From positions 372,001 through 436,000 of the forward strand of contig NZ_CABHWW010000026.1 in the NCBI RefSeq assembly GCF_902170305.1: a DNA stretch of 64,000 bases, given 5' to 3'. The notes beneath the pieces are model-generated. The model saw only the letters and a list, made by a program, of their open reading frames with translations, was not told where the DNA came from and searched no databases. Source of the DNA: Yersinia alsatica. GTDB lineage: Bacteria > Pseudomonadota > Gammaproteobacteria > Enterobacterales > Enterobacteriaceae. Positions 27,147-37,696 of the stretch are shown here, piece after piece. How positions within the stretch are numbered: the stretch's first letter is position 1; every line of letters starts with the position of its first letter. Both the position numbers and the translations under genes were made by a program.

Positions 27147-29429
27147 TTATATCGACTGTGTAAAGGTACGAGTAATCACATCCTGCTGTTGTTCTTTAGT
27201 CAGTGAGTTGAAACGAACAGCGTAACCTGACACACGGATAGTCAACTGCGGATATTTTTCCGGGTTTTCCATCGCGTCTAACAGCATTTCACGGTTCATT
27301 ACGTTCACGTTCAGGTGCTGACCACCTTCGATGGACGACTCGTGATGGAAGTAACCATCCATCAGACCTGCCAGGTTAGCTTTACGAACTTCATCGTCTT
27401 TACCCAGCGCGTTTGGCACGATAGAGAAGGTATAAGAAATACCATCTTTCGCATAAGCAAACGGCAGTTTAGCAACGGAGGTCAGAGAGGCAACAGCACC
27501 TTTCTGGTCACGGCCGTGCATTGGGTTAGCACCTGGACCGAATGGAGCACCAGCACGGCGACCATCTGGAGTGTTACCGGTTTTCTTACCATAAACCACG
27601 TTAGAGGTAATGGTCAGTACAGACTGAGTTGCTACTGCACCACGGTAAGTACGCAGCTTCTGAATTTTCTTCATGAAGCGCTCAACCAGGTCACAAGCGA
27701 TATCATCGACGCGTGAGTCGTTGTTACCAAATTGTGGGTATTCGCCTTCGATGTTGAAGTCAACAGCCAGGCCATCAGCATCACGGATGGTGCTTACTTT
27801 GGCATATTTGATAGCAGACAGTGAGTCAGCTGCCACAGACAGACCAGCGATACCACACGCCATAGTGCGATAAACATCACGGTCATGCAGTGCCATCAGC
27901 GCAGCTTCATAGCTGTACTTGTCATGCATGTAGTGAATGATGTTCAGCGCAGTAACGTATTGTTTAGCCAGCCAATCCATAAAGTGGTCCATGCGTTCCA
28001 TGACTTTGTCATAGTCCAGCACGTCATCCATCATTGGCGCTTCTTTCGGGCCAACCTGAATTTTCAGTTTTTCGTCAACGCCGCCGTTGATTGCATACAA
28101 CATGGTTTTCGCCAAGTTGGCACGGGCACCGAAGAACTGCATTTGTTTACCAACAATCATCGGGCTAACACAACAAGCGATGGCATAGTCATCGTTGTTG
28201 AAGTCAGGGCGCATCAGATCATCGTTTTCATACTGTACAGATGAAGTATCGATAGACACTTTAGCTGCATATTTTTTGAAGTTCAGTGGCAGTTTTTCTG
28301 ACCACAGAATAGTCATGTTCGGCTCTGGAGACGGCCCCATGGTGTACAGGGTGTTCAGGAAGCGGAAGCTGGTTTTAGTGACCAGAGTACGACCATCAAC
28401 GCCCATACCGGCCAGGGACTCAGTTGCCCAGATTGGGTCACCAGAGAACAGCTCATCGTATTCAGGAGTACGCAGGAAGCGAACCATACGCAGTTTCATA
28501 ACCAAATGGTCAATCAGTTCCTGAGCTTCGATTTCAGTCAGTTTACCTTCTTTCATGTCACGTTCGATGTAAACGTCAAGGAAGGTAGAAACACGACCGA
28601 AGGACATTGCAGCGCCGTTCTGGGATTTAACCGCAGCCAGATAGCCGAAGTAAGTCCACTGTACAGCTTCACGCGCATTAGTCGCAGGACCGGAGATATC
28701 ACAACCATATTTGGCTGCCATTTCTTTGATCTGACCCAGAGCACGATGCTGTTCAGCAATTTCTTCGCGCAGCTGGATAGTCATTTCCAGGTCTTTACCG
28801 TTTTCCAGATCATCCTGCAGAGAGTTGAACTGAGCCAGTTTGTCTTTCATCAGGTAGTCGATACCGTAAACGGCTACGCGACGATAGTCACCGATGATAC
28901 GGCCACGGCCATAAGCATCTGGCAAACCAGTCAGTACCCCAGATTTACGGCAGTTCAGGATATCTTTGGTATAAACGTCGAACACACCTTGGTTGTGTGT
29001 TTTACGGTAGTCGGTGAAGACTTTTTTCAGTTGCGGGTCAAGTTCACGGCCGTAAACTTTGCAAGAGCCTTCTACCATTTTGATGCCGCCGAATGGGATC
29101 AGGGCACGTTTCAATGGTTTTTCAGTCTGCAAACCAACGATGGTTTCCAGATCTTTGTTGATGTAGCCAGCATCATGGGAGGTGATGGTCGCTGCTACGT
29201 CGGTATCGAAATCAACTGGCGCATGGGTGCGGTTTTCCAGTTTGATACCTTCCATAACTTGCGCCCACAGCTTGTCGGTCGCTTCGGTAGAGCCGGCAAG
29301 GAAGGACTCATCGCCTTCATAAGGAGTGTAGTTTTTCTGGATGAAGTCACGAACGTTTACTTCGTTCTGCCAATCACCTTTGGTAAAACCTTGCCATGCT
29401 TTGGCCAATTTTTCATTAAGTTCGGTCAT
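27147..29429 (-). CDS. pflB: Formate C-acetyltransferase (pyruvate formate-lyase)
   Basis: PflB splits pyruvate with CoA into acetyl-CoA and formate in mixed-acid fermentation, using a glycyl radical. From ATG 29429 the protein is 760 residues, identical in length to E. coli PflB, and begins [15 protein letters not shown] lies ~8 bases upstream. The frame opens at 29498, but the extra 23 residues run into the focA overlap and have no counterpart. The two catalytic cysteines are in AIACCVSPM, and the radical glycine in RVSGYAVRF near the C-terminus. It follows focA by 52 bases and is co-transcribed. Its activase gene pflA is now 18.9 kb away, behind the prophage. Confidence 0.97.
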   Translation of the reverse strand: MTELNEKLAKAWQGFTKGDWQNEVNVRDFIQKNYTPYEGDESFLAGSTEATDKLWAQVMEGIKLENRTHAPVDFDTDVAATITSHDAGYINKDLETIVGLQTEKPLKRALIPFGGIKMVEGSCKVYGRELDPQLKKVFTDYRKTHNQGVFDVYTKDILNCRKSGVLTGLPDAYGRGRIIGDYRRVAVYGIDYLMKDKLAQFNSLQDDLENGKDLEMTIQLREEIAEQHRALGQIKEMAAKYGCDISGPATNAREAVQWTYFGYLAAVKSQNGAAMSFGRVSTFLDVYIERDMKEGKLTEIEAQELIDHLVMKLRMVRFLRTPEYDELFSGDPIWATESLAGMGVDGRTLVTKTSFRFLNTLYTMGPSPEPNMTILWSEKLPLNFKKYAAKVSIDTSSVQYENDDLMRPDFNNDDYAIACCVSPMIVGKQMQFFGARANLAKTMLYAINGGVDEKLKIQVGPKEAPMMDDVLDYDKVMERMDHFMDWLAKQYVTALNIIHYMHDKYSYEAALMALHDRDVYRTMACGIAGLSVAADSLSAIKYAKVSTIRDADGLAVDFNIEGEYPQFGNNDSRVDDIACDLVERFMKKIQKLRTYRGAVATQSVLTITSNVVYGKKTGNTPDGRRAGAPFGPGANPMHGRDQKGAVASLTSVAKLPFAYAKDGISYTFSIVPNALGKDDEVRKANLAGLMDGYFHHESSIEGGQHLNVNVMNREMLLDAMENPEKYPQLTIRVSGYAVRFNSLTKEQQQDVITRTFTQSI

Positions 29430-29481
29430 AATGCATCTACCTTTTAATGTGAATTTCTTCGAAAACCGTGTGCGGCCACAC

Positions 29482-30339
29482 TTAGTGCTGCTGGTCACCG
29501 CGCAGATAAATTACCCAGTAAGTCAAACCTACCAATAATCCGCCACCAATGATGTTACCGATAGTGACTGGGATCAGGTTATCAATAATAAAGTTACTTA
29601 CGGTTAAGTGAGCAAATTGCTCAGGTGCTGCTCCTATGGATTGCCAAAACTCAGGCGAAGCGAAGTTTTTAATCACAATACCCATAGGGATCATAAACAT
29701 ATTTGCGATGCTATGCTCAAAGCCGCTGGCAACAAACATTCCCACCGGTAAAATCATCGCGAACATCTTGTCCATTATGGTACGGCCGGAGTAACTCATC
29801 CAAACCGCCAGGCAGACCATTAAGTTAGCCAAAATACCCAAACATACTGCTTCAATAAAAGTATGGTGCAATTTGTGGTCAGCGGTTTGTAAAACATTCA
29901 AACCCCATTGACCATTTGCCACAGTATATTGGCCTGCGAACCAAATAAGGCACACAAAGAATAGCGCACCGACCAGGTTCCCAACATAGACATTAACCCA
30001 GTTACAACCCAGTTGACGCCAAGTAATACGGCCACTGGCTTTGGCGACAGTTGTGAGCACGGTAGAAGTGAAAAGGTCACCGCCACATACCACCACTAAC
30101 ATTAGCCCCAGGGAGAAACAAATACCACCTACTAACTTGGCAAAGCCGAAAGGCACGCCTGCAGTTCCGGTAGTCGCTGTAATATAAAAAACAAACGCAA
30201 TTGAAATAAACACACCAGCAGTAATCGCTAAATAAAAGGTTTTTAGCGGATGCTTGGTGGCTTTATAGACACCGGCATCTTCGGCTACTTTAGCCATTGC
30301 CGCAGGTAATAATGCATCGAAGGGGTTGTCAGCTTTCAC
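29482..30339 (-). CDS. focA: Formate channel FocA
   Basis: Pentameric inner-membrane channel of the formate-nitrite transporter family that exports and imports formate made by PflB. 285 residues, as in E. coli, with six transmembrane helices. The conserved pore His is in [11 protein letters not shown], and the omega-loop region is around [10 protein letters not shown]. The start is GTG ([12 protein letters not shown]) with AGAGAG upstream. It is the first gene of the focA-pflB operon, and an FNR-like box lies about 65-80 bases upstream. Confidence 0.96.
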   Translation of the reverse strand: MKADNPFDALLPAAMAKVAEDAGVYKATKHPLKTFYLAITAGVFISIAFVFYITATTGTAGVPFGFAKLVGGICFSLGLMLVVVCGGDLFTSTVLTTVAKASGRITWRQLGCNWVNVYVGNLVGALFFVCLIWFAGQYTVANGQWGLNVLQTADHKLHHTFIEAVCLGILANLMVCLAVWMSYSGRTIMDKMFAMILPVGMFVASGFEHSIANMFMIPMGIVIKNFASPEFWQSIGAAPEQFAHLTVSNFIIDNLIPVTIGNIIGGGLLVGLTYWVIYLRGDQQH

Positions 30340-30814
30340 ACTAACTCTCTCTTAAGGGTTAATAAAGCACAACGAGATACTAGCAAAGCAGTATAGCGTG
30401 AAAATTGATGTGGATCATATTGCGCGAGTTTAGTTGGCTCTAAAACACCACAAAATGTGTGCTTAATGAGGTTAACTATTTGATTTTTAATATGAAAAAA
30501 TATTTTAAGATTTACAAAAAATTTTGAGCGACCTGTTTTAAAGCCGTTGAGAACGTTAAGTAAAAAGAGTGTTTGTAGCTATTTTTATTATTTACCGTCA
30601 TTAAAAATTAACTATTTATTCACCTCTTTGTCTATTTTATCTGGTGAACAAATAATGTTTGTTTAAAGGTGCTGTTTTTTACCCGAAGTGGCGTCAGAAA
30701 ATAACGTTTTTTTATGACAAAAACAATTATTGTCTCTGGTGATTTGTATTTATTTTCGTCAGGAATAATTGCAGTAATAAATAGAAGGGCAGAATCAAGG
30801 CGTAAAAACTAAAA
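30340..30814. promoter_or_regulatory. focA-pflB regulatory region
   Basis: About 475 bases with no credible gene between focA and the ycaO terminator. It contains the FNR box at 30405-30418 and is very AT-rich from 30470 to 30780, suiting several promoters and IHF/ArcA binding as known upstream of focA in E. coli. Individual ArcA and IHF sites could not be fixed by eye. Confidence 0.5.
30405..30418 (-). promoter_or_regulatory. FNR box upstream of focA-pflB
   Basis: TTGATgtggATCAT matches the FNR consensus TTGAT-N4-ATCAA at 9 of 10 positions. Its centre is about 72 bases before the focA start, where an anaerobically activated promoter would be expected; focA-pfl is a known FNR/ArcA target in E. 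coli. Confidence 0.7.
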
Positions 30815-30851
30815 CATAAAAAGAGGTAAAGCGACATTTGCCGCTTTACCT
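30815..30851 (-). terminator. Terminator of ycaO (minus strand)
   Basis: A perfect 10-bp stem AGGTAAAGCG / CGCTTTACCT with an 8-base loop lies just after the ycaO stop. On the minus strand it is followed by CTTTTTATGTTTT. Confidence 0.8.
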
Positions 30852-30859
30852 GATGGAGC

Positions 30860-32626
30860 TTATGCGCCTTTAGTCCAATAACGGCGTTTAGCCGCTTGTA
30901 ACTTGGCGTAGGCACCGAGCAGCGCCTGATGCGCTGGCAGAGCTTTCAAATCTTCATCCACACTGAACAGGCCATTAAAGCGCTCTTCACCGGCTAATGC
31001 TGCAGATGCCGCATCTACCGCTTCCTGACCATACATTTTCACAAAGGCACTGTGATATTGCATTGGTTCGCGATCTGGCTCTTGGGTCAGCAGCAGCAAG
31101 GTTTGCAGGCAACGGTAATAATTTGCCTGTTTTGCGGTGAAGACCGAAGAGTTGAAATCTTGTGTCCATTCCACCCAGATCAGCGCTTGCTCCAGATCAC
31201 CACCGGCTAATGCCAGCATGGATTTCAGTTCACCGACACGCAGGGTATACCAGCCGTTATCTTTACCGGAGGCGATACCGAGCAGCTCGCGCACACGGGC
31301 AAAATCATCCAGACCGTCGTCATCCAACTTCTGAATGAGTTCCAGATACTGTTCTGGTTGCCACTCAGTGTCTGGTAGCGCCAGAATGGTGTCACGGAGA
31401 TGCACACCCATGGTGTTGTTGGCCATCAGCAGGTCTTCGGCAGGATAGATATCTGACATTCCTGGCACCAGAATACGGCAAGCATAAACCCCTAAGTGTT
31501 CATAATCAGCGATATACACTTCAGCATCTTCTTGCTTGAAGATAGCCATCAAGGTTGCGAACTCTTCTTCTGTGGTGCCTTTAAAGCTCCAGTCGACAAA
31601 CGGATAGTCGGCATCTTCTTTAAACATGTCCCAACTGATCAGACCGCTTGAATCGATAAAGTGCGTTTCCAGATTGGTATGCTCAGCCACTTCTTCGTCA
31701 TCAAAAGTCGGTGCAGTAAACACATCCAGATCTTTCAGGCTGCGGCCCTGCAATAACTCAGTCACCGTACGTTCAAGGGCCACACCAAAGTCTGGATGCG
31801 CACCGAACGAAGCAAAACAGGTGCCATTTGATGGGTTAAACAGCACCACACAAATAACCGGATAAGCGCCGCCTAAAGAAGCATCGTAAGAGAGAATTGG
31901 GAAACCTTCTTCTTCCAGCTTGGCAATAGCCTCCACCACCCCCGGGTAGCGATTGAGCACTTCAACCGGGATTTCTGGCAAGCTGATGGACTCGGCAATA
32001 ATGCGATTTTTCACCGAACGTTCAAACACTTCTGACAATGCTTGCACGCGGGCTTCGTTAGCGGTGTTCCCCGCAGACATGCCATTAGAAACATACAAAT
32101 TGCCAATAATATTCATTGGGATATAGACAGTTTCTAAATCTGACTGGCGGGTGAAAGGCAATGAGCAGATACCCCGCTTGGCATTACCTGACTGTAAATC
32201 CACCAGATCACTGGCCAGTAACTCTTGCTCTGGATCGTAAAACGCCAACAGACGCTGATCCAAAATCCCCTCTGGCAACAGGTCATCCTCAGGAATTGGG
32301 AACCATTTCTCGTTCGGATAATGAACGAAATCGCCCTCGGCAATACCTTTACCCAGATAGAAATCGGCAAAGAAATAGTTGGTGGATAAGCGCTCGAAAT
32401 ATTCACCCAAGGCCGAAGCCAGTGCTGCTTTCTTGCTGGCACCTTTGCCATTGGTAAAGCACAGCGGGCAGTCACGATCGCGGATATGTACCGACCAAAC
32501 GTGAGGAACTGGGTTCAGCCAGGAGGCTTCTTCAATATTAAAACCGAGGTCGCTCAGTTTTTGCTGAAAGCGGGAGATGGAGTCTTCCAGCGCGGCGTCT
32601 TTGCCGGGAATAAAGGTTTGAGTCAT
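30860..32626 (-). CDS. ycaO: YcaO-domain protein (ribosomal S12 methylthiotransferase accessory factor)
   Basis: YcaO in E. coli helps RimO beta-methylthiolate Asp88 of ribosomal protein S12; the wider YcaO fold activates amide bonds with ATP. 588 residues from ATG 32626 (MTQTFIPGKDAALEDS), close to E. coli (586); three codons upstream (MKT) are open but not conserved. The ATP-binding YcaO segments are seen in KKAALASALGEYFERLSTNY, GMSAGNTANEARVQALSEVFER and GAHPDFGVALERTVTELLQGR. A C-terminal TPR-like part (EQALIWVEWTQDFNSS) follows. It lies upstream of focA on the same strand, as in E. coli. Confidence 0.95.
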   Translation of the reverse strand: MTQTFIPGKDAALEDSISRFQQKLSDLGFNIEEASWLNPVPHVWSVHIRDRDCPLCFTNGKGASKKAALASALGEYFERLSTNYFFADFYLGKGIAEGDFVHYPNEKWFPIPEDDLLPEGILDQRLLAFYDPEQELLASDLVDLQSGNAKRGICSLPFTRQSDLETVYIPMNIIGNLYVSNGMSAGNTANEARVQALSEVFERSVKNRIIAESISLPEIPVEVLNRYPGVVEAIAKLEEEGFPILSYDASLGGAYPVICVVLFNPSNGTCFASFGAHPDFGVALERTVTELLQGRSLKDLDVFTAPTFDDEEVAEHTNLETHFIDSSGLISWDMFKEDADYPFVDWSFKGTTEEEFATLMAIFKQEDAEVYIADYEHLGVYACRILVPGMSDIYPAEDLLMANNTMGVHLRDTILALPDTEWQPEQYLELIQKLDDDGLDDFARVRELLGIASGKDNGWYTLRVGELKSMLALAGGDLEQALIWVEWTQDFNSSVFTAKQANYYRCLQTLLLLTQEPDREPMQYHSAFVKMYGQEAVDAASAALAGEERFNGLFSVDEDLKALPAHQALLGAYAKLQAAKRRYWTKGA

Positions 32627-32774
32627 TGTCTTCACTTTTTGGCGGTACTAAAAACGCGCAATCATACGGGGTTTTAGCTAATAGCTCCACGTATTCCTAA
32701 AGCACAGCAAATGTCACAGTTTTGGTATGGATATTCCGGATAATTCACTAGCTTATAAATAATGGAGTCATAAT

Positions 32775-33812
32775 ATGAAGTCTATAAAGCTAACTGTCTT
32801 AGCCGGAATCTTAGCAGGGATCAGCGGTTCGGCCTTTGCTCTACCCAATATAACCTTGTTGGCAACCGGGGGAACTATCGCTGGTGGCGGTGATTCAGCC
32901 ACCAAATCTAACTATACCGCGGGCAAAATTGGGGTCGATGCCCTGGTTAATGCGGTGCCAGAAATGAAAAAACTCGCCAATATTCAAGGTGAGCAAGTGG
33001 TAAATATCGGCTCTCAAGATATGAATGACGAGGTTTGGCTGAAATTGGCGAAGAAAATTAATGCCGATTGCGCTAAAACCGACGGCTTCGTGATTACCCA
33101 CGGTACCGATACCTTGGAAGAGACGGCGTATTTCCTCGATTTAACTGTCAATTGTGATAAGCCCGTGGTGATGGTTGGGGCGATGCGCCCGGCAACCGCC
33201 TTGGGTGCTGATGGCCCACTGAATCTCTATAATGCGGTAGTGGTTGCCAGTGATGCCAATTCAGCTAAACGCGGTGTGTTGGTTGCCATGAATGACCAGG
33301 TAATGACTGGCCGTGATGTTATGAAAACCAATACCACCTCGGTGCAAACCTTCCAGTCACCGAACACTGGCCCATTGGGCTATATCTATGATGGTAAAGT
33401 TAATTATCTGCATCAGCCCGCACCAAGACAGCCTGCTTTCGATATCAGCAAGCTGAATACCTTACCGAAAGTTGGCATTATCTATAACTATGCCAATGCC
33501 TCTGATTTACCCGCCAAGGCTTTGATTAGCGACGGTTATCAGGGAATTGTTAGTGCCGGTGTTGGCAATGGCAATCTTTATCATACGGTGTTCGATACCT
33601 TGGCAACTGCGGCACATAACGGTGTTGCCGTGGTGCGTTCATCTCGCGTGCCCACAGGCTCTACTACGGAAGATGCTGAAGTTGACGATACCAAGTATGG
33701 CTTTGTTGCTTCCGGCGCACTTAATCCACAAAAAGCGCGGGTATTGTTGCAATTGGCACTGACACAAACGCAAAAACCGCAAGAAATTCAAAAACTTTTC
33801 CACACCTATTGA
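32775..33812 (+). CDS. ansB: Periplasmic type II L-asparaginase
   Basis: Hydrolyses L-asparagine to aspartate and ammonia in the periplasm. 345 residues with a Sec signal peptide (MKSIKLTVLAGILAGISGSAFA, cut before LPNITLLATGG). The two catalytic threonines are in ATGGTIAGGG and THGTDTLEETA, with the conserved Lys in TGRDVMKTN. AnsB works as a tetramer and is usually induced anaerobically by FNR and CRP. The upstream 148 bases contain no convincing consensus site for either. A terminator follows at 33829. Confidence 0.95.
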   Translation: MKSIKLTVLAGILAGISGSAFALPNITLLATGGTIAGGGDSATKSNYTAGKIGVDALVNAVPEMKKLANIQGEQVVNIGSQDMNDEVWLKLAKKINADCAKTDGFVITHGTDTLEETAYFLDLTVNCDKPVVMVGAMRPATALGADGPLNLYNAVVVASDANSAKRGVLVAMNDQVMTGRDVMKTNTTSVQTFQSPNTGPLGYIYDGKVNYLHQPAPRQPAFDISKLNTLPKVGIIYNYANASDLPAKALISDGYQGIVSAGVGNGNLYHTVFDTLATAAHNGVAVVRSSRVPTGSTTEDAEVDDTKYGFVASGALNPQKARVLLQLALTQTQKPQEIQKLFHTY

Positions 33813-33828
33813 TTTAGCCAATCTTTAA

Positions 33829-33852
33829 CGGAGGTTGCGGCCTCCGTCTTTT
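33829..33852 (+). terminator. Terminator of ansB
   Basis: The stem CGGAGG-ttgcgg-CCTCCG is followed by TCTTTTTATT, starting 16 bases after the ansB stop codon. Confidence 0.8.
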
Positions 33853-33958
33853 TATTACCTGTAATCTGAAATAAAAACGCTAATACCTTCTGCCAGCTAC
33901 CTTTAATGGGTATCAGGCAAGGATTTGTGTTTTTTTTTAGACTGCGGGAAAATAATAA

Positions 33959-34651
33959 ATGAAAACCTTTGATTTCAACCGGATGGCTCTGGATAAGTTT
34001 CCTATTGAATTTTTAGCAGAGGTGGGTATTCGCTGCTTATTTACCTTTGTTTTAGTCTTTTTATTTCTCAAACTGAGTGGTCGCCGAGGTGTGCGGCAGA
34101 TGTCGCTATTTGAAGTGGTGATCATTCTGACACTCGGTTCTGCCGCGGGTGACGTCACCTTTTATGAAGATGTCCCTATGCTGCCTGTCGTCACGGTATT
34201 TATCAGCATTATGATTTTGTACCGTCTGTCTACTTTTCTGATGTCGCGCAGCGAAAAAATACAGCAATGGATGGAAGGTAAGCCGCTGATTATTATCAGC
34301 GACGGTGTCTTTGTTTGGAAAACTATGCAGCAGGAAAATATTACCCATGACGAGTTCTTTATGGAGTTGCGTCAGCAAGGTGTGGAGCACCTTGGTCAGG
34401 TAAGGCTGGCAATTTTAGAGGTCAATGGGGCTATTAGCGTCTTTTTCTTCACTAATGAACAGGTTAAGCCTGGGCTGCCTGTCCTGCCAAAATGTTGCAT
34501 CAAGCCATTGAGTCTCATCGAGAAAAAGGGTGAATATGCCTGTAGCCAATGTAGCCTCATTATTAGGCTATCAGCAGATTCACGGGCTACCTGCCAACGC
34601 TGCGGTCATCACCACTGGGTTGAGGCCTTGCACCATCAACGAGCAAAATGA
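33959..34651 (+). CDS. ycaP: DUF421 inner-membrane protein YcaP
   Basis: 230 residues with three predicted N-terminal transmembrane helices, then the cytoplasmic DUF421 (YetF-like) domain: RRGVRQMSLFEVVIILTLGSAAGDV, LIIISDGVFVWKTMQQ, HLGQVRLAILEVNGAISVFFF. The C-terminus carries CSQC and CQRC pairs (YACSQC ... RATCQRCGHHHW), a likely zinc ribbon also present in E. coli YcaP. Function unknown. It lies before serC, as in E. coli, with 206 bases between the two. Confidence 0.93.
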   Translation: MKTFDFNRMALDKFPIEFLAEVGIRCLFTFVLVFLFLKLSGRRGVRQMSLFEVVIILTLGSAAGDVTFYEDVPMLPVVTVFISIMILYRLSTFLMSRSEKIQQWMEGKPLIIISDGVFVWKTMQQENITHDEFFMELRQQGVEHLGQVRLAILEVNGAISVFFFTNEQVKPGLPVLPKCCIKPLSLIEKKGEYACSQCSLIIRLSADSRATCQRCGHHHWVEALHHQRAK

Positions 34652-34857
34652 GTTATCTATCGTGCCGTAGCGATAGTATGGGGCCACTTTTGGTGAATAA
34701 TTTCAAATTAATAGCCAGTTAACGCACAGCCTGCTGTAGCCGAGGTTGAGAGTTTGCTCCTTGCCAGTGAATAACCGTTGCAGCAGGCGGACTCGGATGA
34801 TAAAACCGAGTGATGGGTTATAACGATGGCAATCTCAGTAGAGTGTGGTGAGGGGAA

Positions 34858-35943
34858 ATGACACAGGTTTATAATTTTAGTGCTGGTCCAGCAATGCTAC
34901 CGGTTGAAGTTTTACGTCGTGCGGAACAGGAATTACGTAACTGGCATGGTCTGGGTACGTCGGTCATGGAAATCAGCCACCGCAGTAAAGAATTTATGCA
35001 GGTAGCTGAAGAGGCTGAAAAAGATCTGCGCGATCTGATGCAGATCCCAGCCAATTATAAAGTGTTATTTTGTCACGGCGGTGCACGCGCACAGTTTGCT
35101 GCGGTTCCACTGAATTTACTCGGTGACAGTAACAGTGCGGATTATATTGATGGCGGCTATTGGGCGCACAGTGCGGTCAAAGAAGCACAGAAATATTGCA
35201 CTCCGAATGTCATTGATGTGACGACTCACGAGAATGGCGTCACTGGCATTCAGCCCATGAAACAATGGAAATTGAGTGATAATGCCGCCTATGTGCATTA
35301 CTGCCCGAACGAAACCATTGATGGGCTTGCTATCGATGAAGAGCCTGATTTTGGTAACAAAGTGGTTGTCGCGGACTACTCCTCATCTATCCTTTCTCGC
35401 CCGATTGATGTCAGCCGCTATGGTGTCATTTATGCCGGTGCCCAAAAGAATATCGGCCCAGCGGGTCTGACAGTGGTTATCGTGCGTGACGATTTGCTCG
35501 GCAAAGCCCGCCAAGAACTGCCGTCGATCCTTGATTATAAAGTTCTGGCAGAGAACGATTCGATGTTCAATACTCCGCCAACTTTCGCTTGGTATCTCTC
35601 TGGCTTGGTATTTAAATGGCTGAAAGAGCAGGGCGGTTTGGGCGAAATGGCAAAACGTAATCAGGCCAAAGCTGAGTTACTGTATAGCGCTATTGACCGC
35701 ACTGGTTTTTACCGCAATCAGATTGCTACCGCGAATCGTTCTCGGATGAATGTGCCGTTCCAAATGAAAGATCCTTCGCTGGACAAGCTGTTCTTGAGTG
35801 AAGCTGAAGCTCAAGGGTTGCAAGCCTTGAAAGGCCATCGGGTCGCTGGGGGAATGCGGGCTTCAATCTATAACGCTATGCCAATTGAAGGCGTTAAAGC
35901 ATTAACCGATTTTATGGCTGATTTTGAACGCCGCCATGGTTGA
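34858..35943 (+). CDS. serC: Phosphoserine aminotransferase
   Basis: PLP enzyme of serine and pyridoxine synthesis (3-phosphohydroxypyruvate to phosphoserine). 361 residues ([15 protein letters not shown]). The Schiff-base lysine is in [12 protein letters not shown], and the PLP phosphate region in [16 protein letters not shown] 34858 has AGGGG close upstream with unusually short spacing. It forms the serC-aroA pair known in enterobacteria, with a strong hairpin in the gap that could reduce aroA readthrough. Confidence 0.96.
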   Translation: MTQVYNFSAGPAMLPVEVLRRAEQELRNWHGLGTSVMEISHRSKEFMQVAEEAEKDLRDLMQIPANYKVLFCHGGARAQFAAVPLNLLGDSNSADYIDGGYWAHSAVKEAQKYCTPNVIDVTTHENGVTGIQPMKQWKLSDNAAYVHYCPNETIDGLAIDEEPDFGNKVVVADYSSSILSRPIDVSRYGVIYAGAQKNIGPAGLTVVIVRDDLLGKARQELPSILDYKVLAENDSMFNTPPTFAWYLSGLVFKWLKEQGGLGEMAKRNQAKAELLYSAIDRTGFYRNQIATANRSRMNVPFQMKDPSLDKLFLSEAEAQGLQALKGHRVAGGMRASIYNAMPIEGVKALTDFMADFERRHG

Positions 35944-36002
35944 TTTCGCTGTGCGGGTATAAACCTGCACAGATTCATTTATCGCCATTATTTGCATCGT
36001 AA

Positions 36003-36029
36003 TTATTCATTAGTAACTTATTCATTAGT
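36003..36029. repeat. Short tandem repeat before aroA
   Basis: TTATTCATTAGT occurs twice, separated by three bases (a 15-base period), between serC and the hairpin before aroA. It is probably a small slippage duplication. Confidence 0.7.
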
Positions 36030-36046
36030 GATTTATTAATTGATAG

Positions 36047-36070
36047 CCACAGCCCCGTGCGGGGCTGTGG
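36047..36070 (+). terminator. Strong hairpin between serC and aroA
   Basis: A perfect 11-bp stem CCACAGCCCCG-tg-CGGGGCTGTGG is followed by TTCATT rather than a T-run. It lies 29 bases before the aroA start and can act as a partial terminator or attenuator within the operon. Confidence 0.6.
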
Positions 36071-36098
36071 TTCATTAAGACTGGAGAGTGCTTTTCCC

Positions 36099-37379
36099 AT
36101 GCTGGAATCCCTGACTTTACAACCCATTGCCCTGATTAATGGCACCGTTAATTTACCTGGTTCTAAAAGTGTTTCTAACCGTGCACTTCTTCTGGCAGCG
36201 CTGGCTGAGGGGACTACCCAGCTCAACAATTTGTTAGACAGTGATGACATCCGTCATATGCTCAATGCGCTTCAGGCATTGGGGGTAAAGTTCCGTCTTT
36301 CTGCTGATCGTACCCGCTGTGACGTTGATGGCCTTGGCGGCAAATTGGTTGCCGAGCAGCCGTTGGAGCTGTTTTTAGGCAATGCCGGCACAGCAATGCG
36401 CCCATTGGCGGCGGCACTGTGTCTGGGGAATAGCGATATCGTACTGACCGGTGAACCGCGTATGAAAGAGCGGCCAATTGGTCATTTAGTGGATGCATTA
36501 CGCCAGGGCGGTGCACAGATTGATTATCTGGAGCAAGAAAACTACCCGCCATTGCGCTTACGTGGCGGTTTCCGCGGCGGTAAGCTAACGGTTGATGGCA
36601 GTGTTTCCAGCCAATTCCTGACGGCATTACTGATGACGGCCCCTTTAGCTGAACAAGATACTGATATTCAGATTCAAGGTGAGCTGGTTTCCAAGCCTTA
36701 TATCGATATTACCTTGCATCTGATGAAGGCTTTCGGCGTTGATGTGGTGCATGAAAACTACCAAATATTCCATATCAAAGGTGGGCAGACTTATCGCACA
36801 CCGGGAACGTATCTGGTTGAAGGCGACGCGTCATCGGCATCCTATTTCCTGGCGGCTGCGGCGATTAAAGGCGGCACCGTGCGTGTGACGGGTATCGGCA
36901 AGAAAAGCGTGCAAGGTGATACTAAGTTTGCCGATGTGTTGGAAAAAATGGGCGCGAAAGTGAGTTGGGGTGATGACTATATCGAATGCAGCCGTGGTGA
37001 ATTGCATGGTATCGATATGGATATGAACCACATCCCAGATGCGGCAATGACCATTGCCACGACGGCATTATTTGCCGATGGCCCGACGGTGATTCGTAAT
37101 ATTTATAACTGGCGAGTTAAAGAAACTGACCGTTTATCTGCAATGGCGACGGAACTGAGAAAAGTCGGAGCCGAAGTGGAAGAGGGGCAGGATTATATTC
37201 GGGTGGTACCTCCGGCACAGTTAATCGCCGCAGAAATAGGGACTTACAATGACCACCGCATGGCAATGTGCTTCTCTCTGGTGGCACTGTCCGATACGCC
37301 GGTCACTATTCTGGACCCTAAATGCACCGCCAAGACTTTCCCTGATTACTTTGAACAACTGGCCCGCTTGAGCCAATAA
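36099..37379 (+). CDS. aroA: 3-phosphoshikimate 1-carboxyvinyltransferase (EPSP synthase)
   Basis: Sixth step of the shikimate pathway, joining PEP to shikimate 3-phosphate; the target of glyphosate. From ATG 36099 the protein has 427 residues, exactly the E. coli length, starting [22 protein letters not shown] lies ~11 bases upstream. Substrate-binding signatures are [17 protein letters not shown] near the N-terminus and [16 protein letters not shown]. The C-terminal lobe has [15 protein letters not shown]. It is the second gene of serC-aroA. Confidence 0.97.
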   Translation: MLESLTLQPIALINGTVNLPGSKSVSNRALLLAALAEGTTQLNNLLDSDDIRHMLNALQALGVKFRLSADRTRCDVDGLGGKLVAEQPLELFLGNAGTAMRPLAAALCLGNSDIVLTGEPRMKERPIGHLVDALRQGGAQIDYLEQENYPPLRLRGGFRGGKLTVDGSVSSQFLTALLMTAPLAEQDTDIQIQGELVSKPYIDITLHLMKAFGVDVVHENYQIFHIKGGQTYRTPGTYLVEGDASSASYFLAAAAIKGGTVRVTGIGKKSVQGDTKFADVLEKMGAKVSWGDDYIECSRGELHGIDMDMNHIPDAAMTIATTALFADGPTVIRNIYNWRVKETDRLSAMATELRKVGAEVEEGQDYIRVVPPAQLIAAEIGTYNDHRMAMCFSLVALSDTPVTILDPKCTAKTFPDYFEQLARLSQ

Positions 37380-37412
37380 TTTCAAGGGTAGATTGACATA
37401 ATTTAACTGCGT

Positions 37413-37441
37413 AAATGGGTGCCAATGGGTACCCATTTTTT
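37413..37441 (+). terminator. Terminator of aroA
   Basis: The stem AAATGGGT / ACCCATTT with a 10-base loop (which can re-pair as ATGGGTACCCAT) is followed by T residues. It lies 34 bases after the aroA stop. Confidence 0.7.
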
Positions 37442-37696
37442 ATGACATAAAGGCGATTTCTGAGCGAGTTATGATTGGCTATCGTCGGTGAAATCTTGGT
37501 GATAGATAGATTAGAAATAAATAATTATCGGCTTATCTTGCCCATATCTTCTACACTTCAGCCACAGCCTATGGTTTTATTTTCAGCAACTAAACCACGG
37601 CAGGGTAACAGTTCATACCGATGCAGCGTATAATACTGCTCCTGTGTTTGCCCTATCGGGTAGACAAGAGGTTTTGCCTACCGAAAGGAGAGATAA
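37442..37696 (+). promoter_or_regulatory. cmk leader and promoter region
   Basis: No gene is seen here. A TATAAT box with GCG before it lies at 37629-37634, ~63 bases before cmk. The leader can fold through GGGTAG (about 37659) with CTACC just ahead of the AAAGGAG ribosome site. This region probably drives cmk and part of rpsA expression. Confidence 0.45.

Noticed and set aside
32636-32774. CRP or FNR site in front of ansB
   Set aside because: Only one weak half-site (AAATGTCACA) is seen; no pairing half at the right distance.
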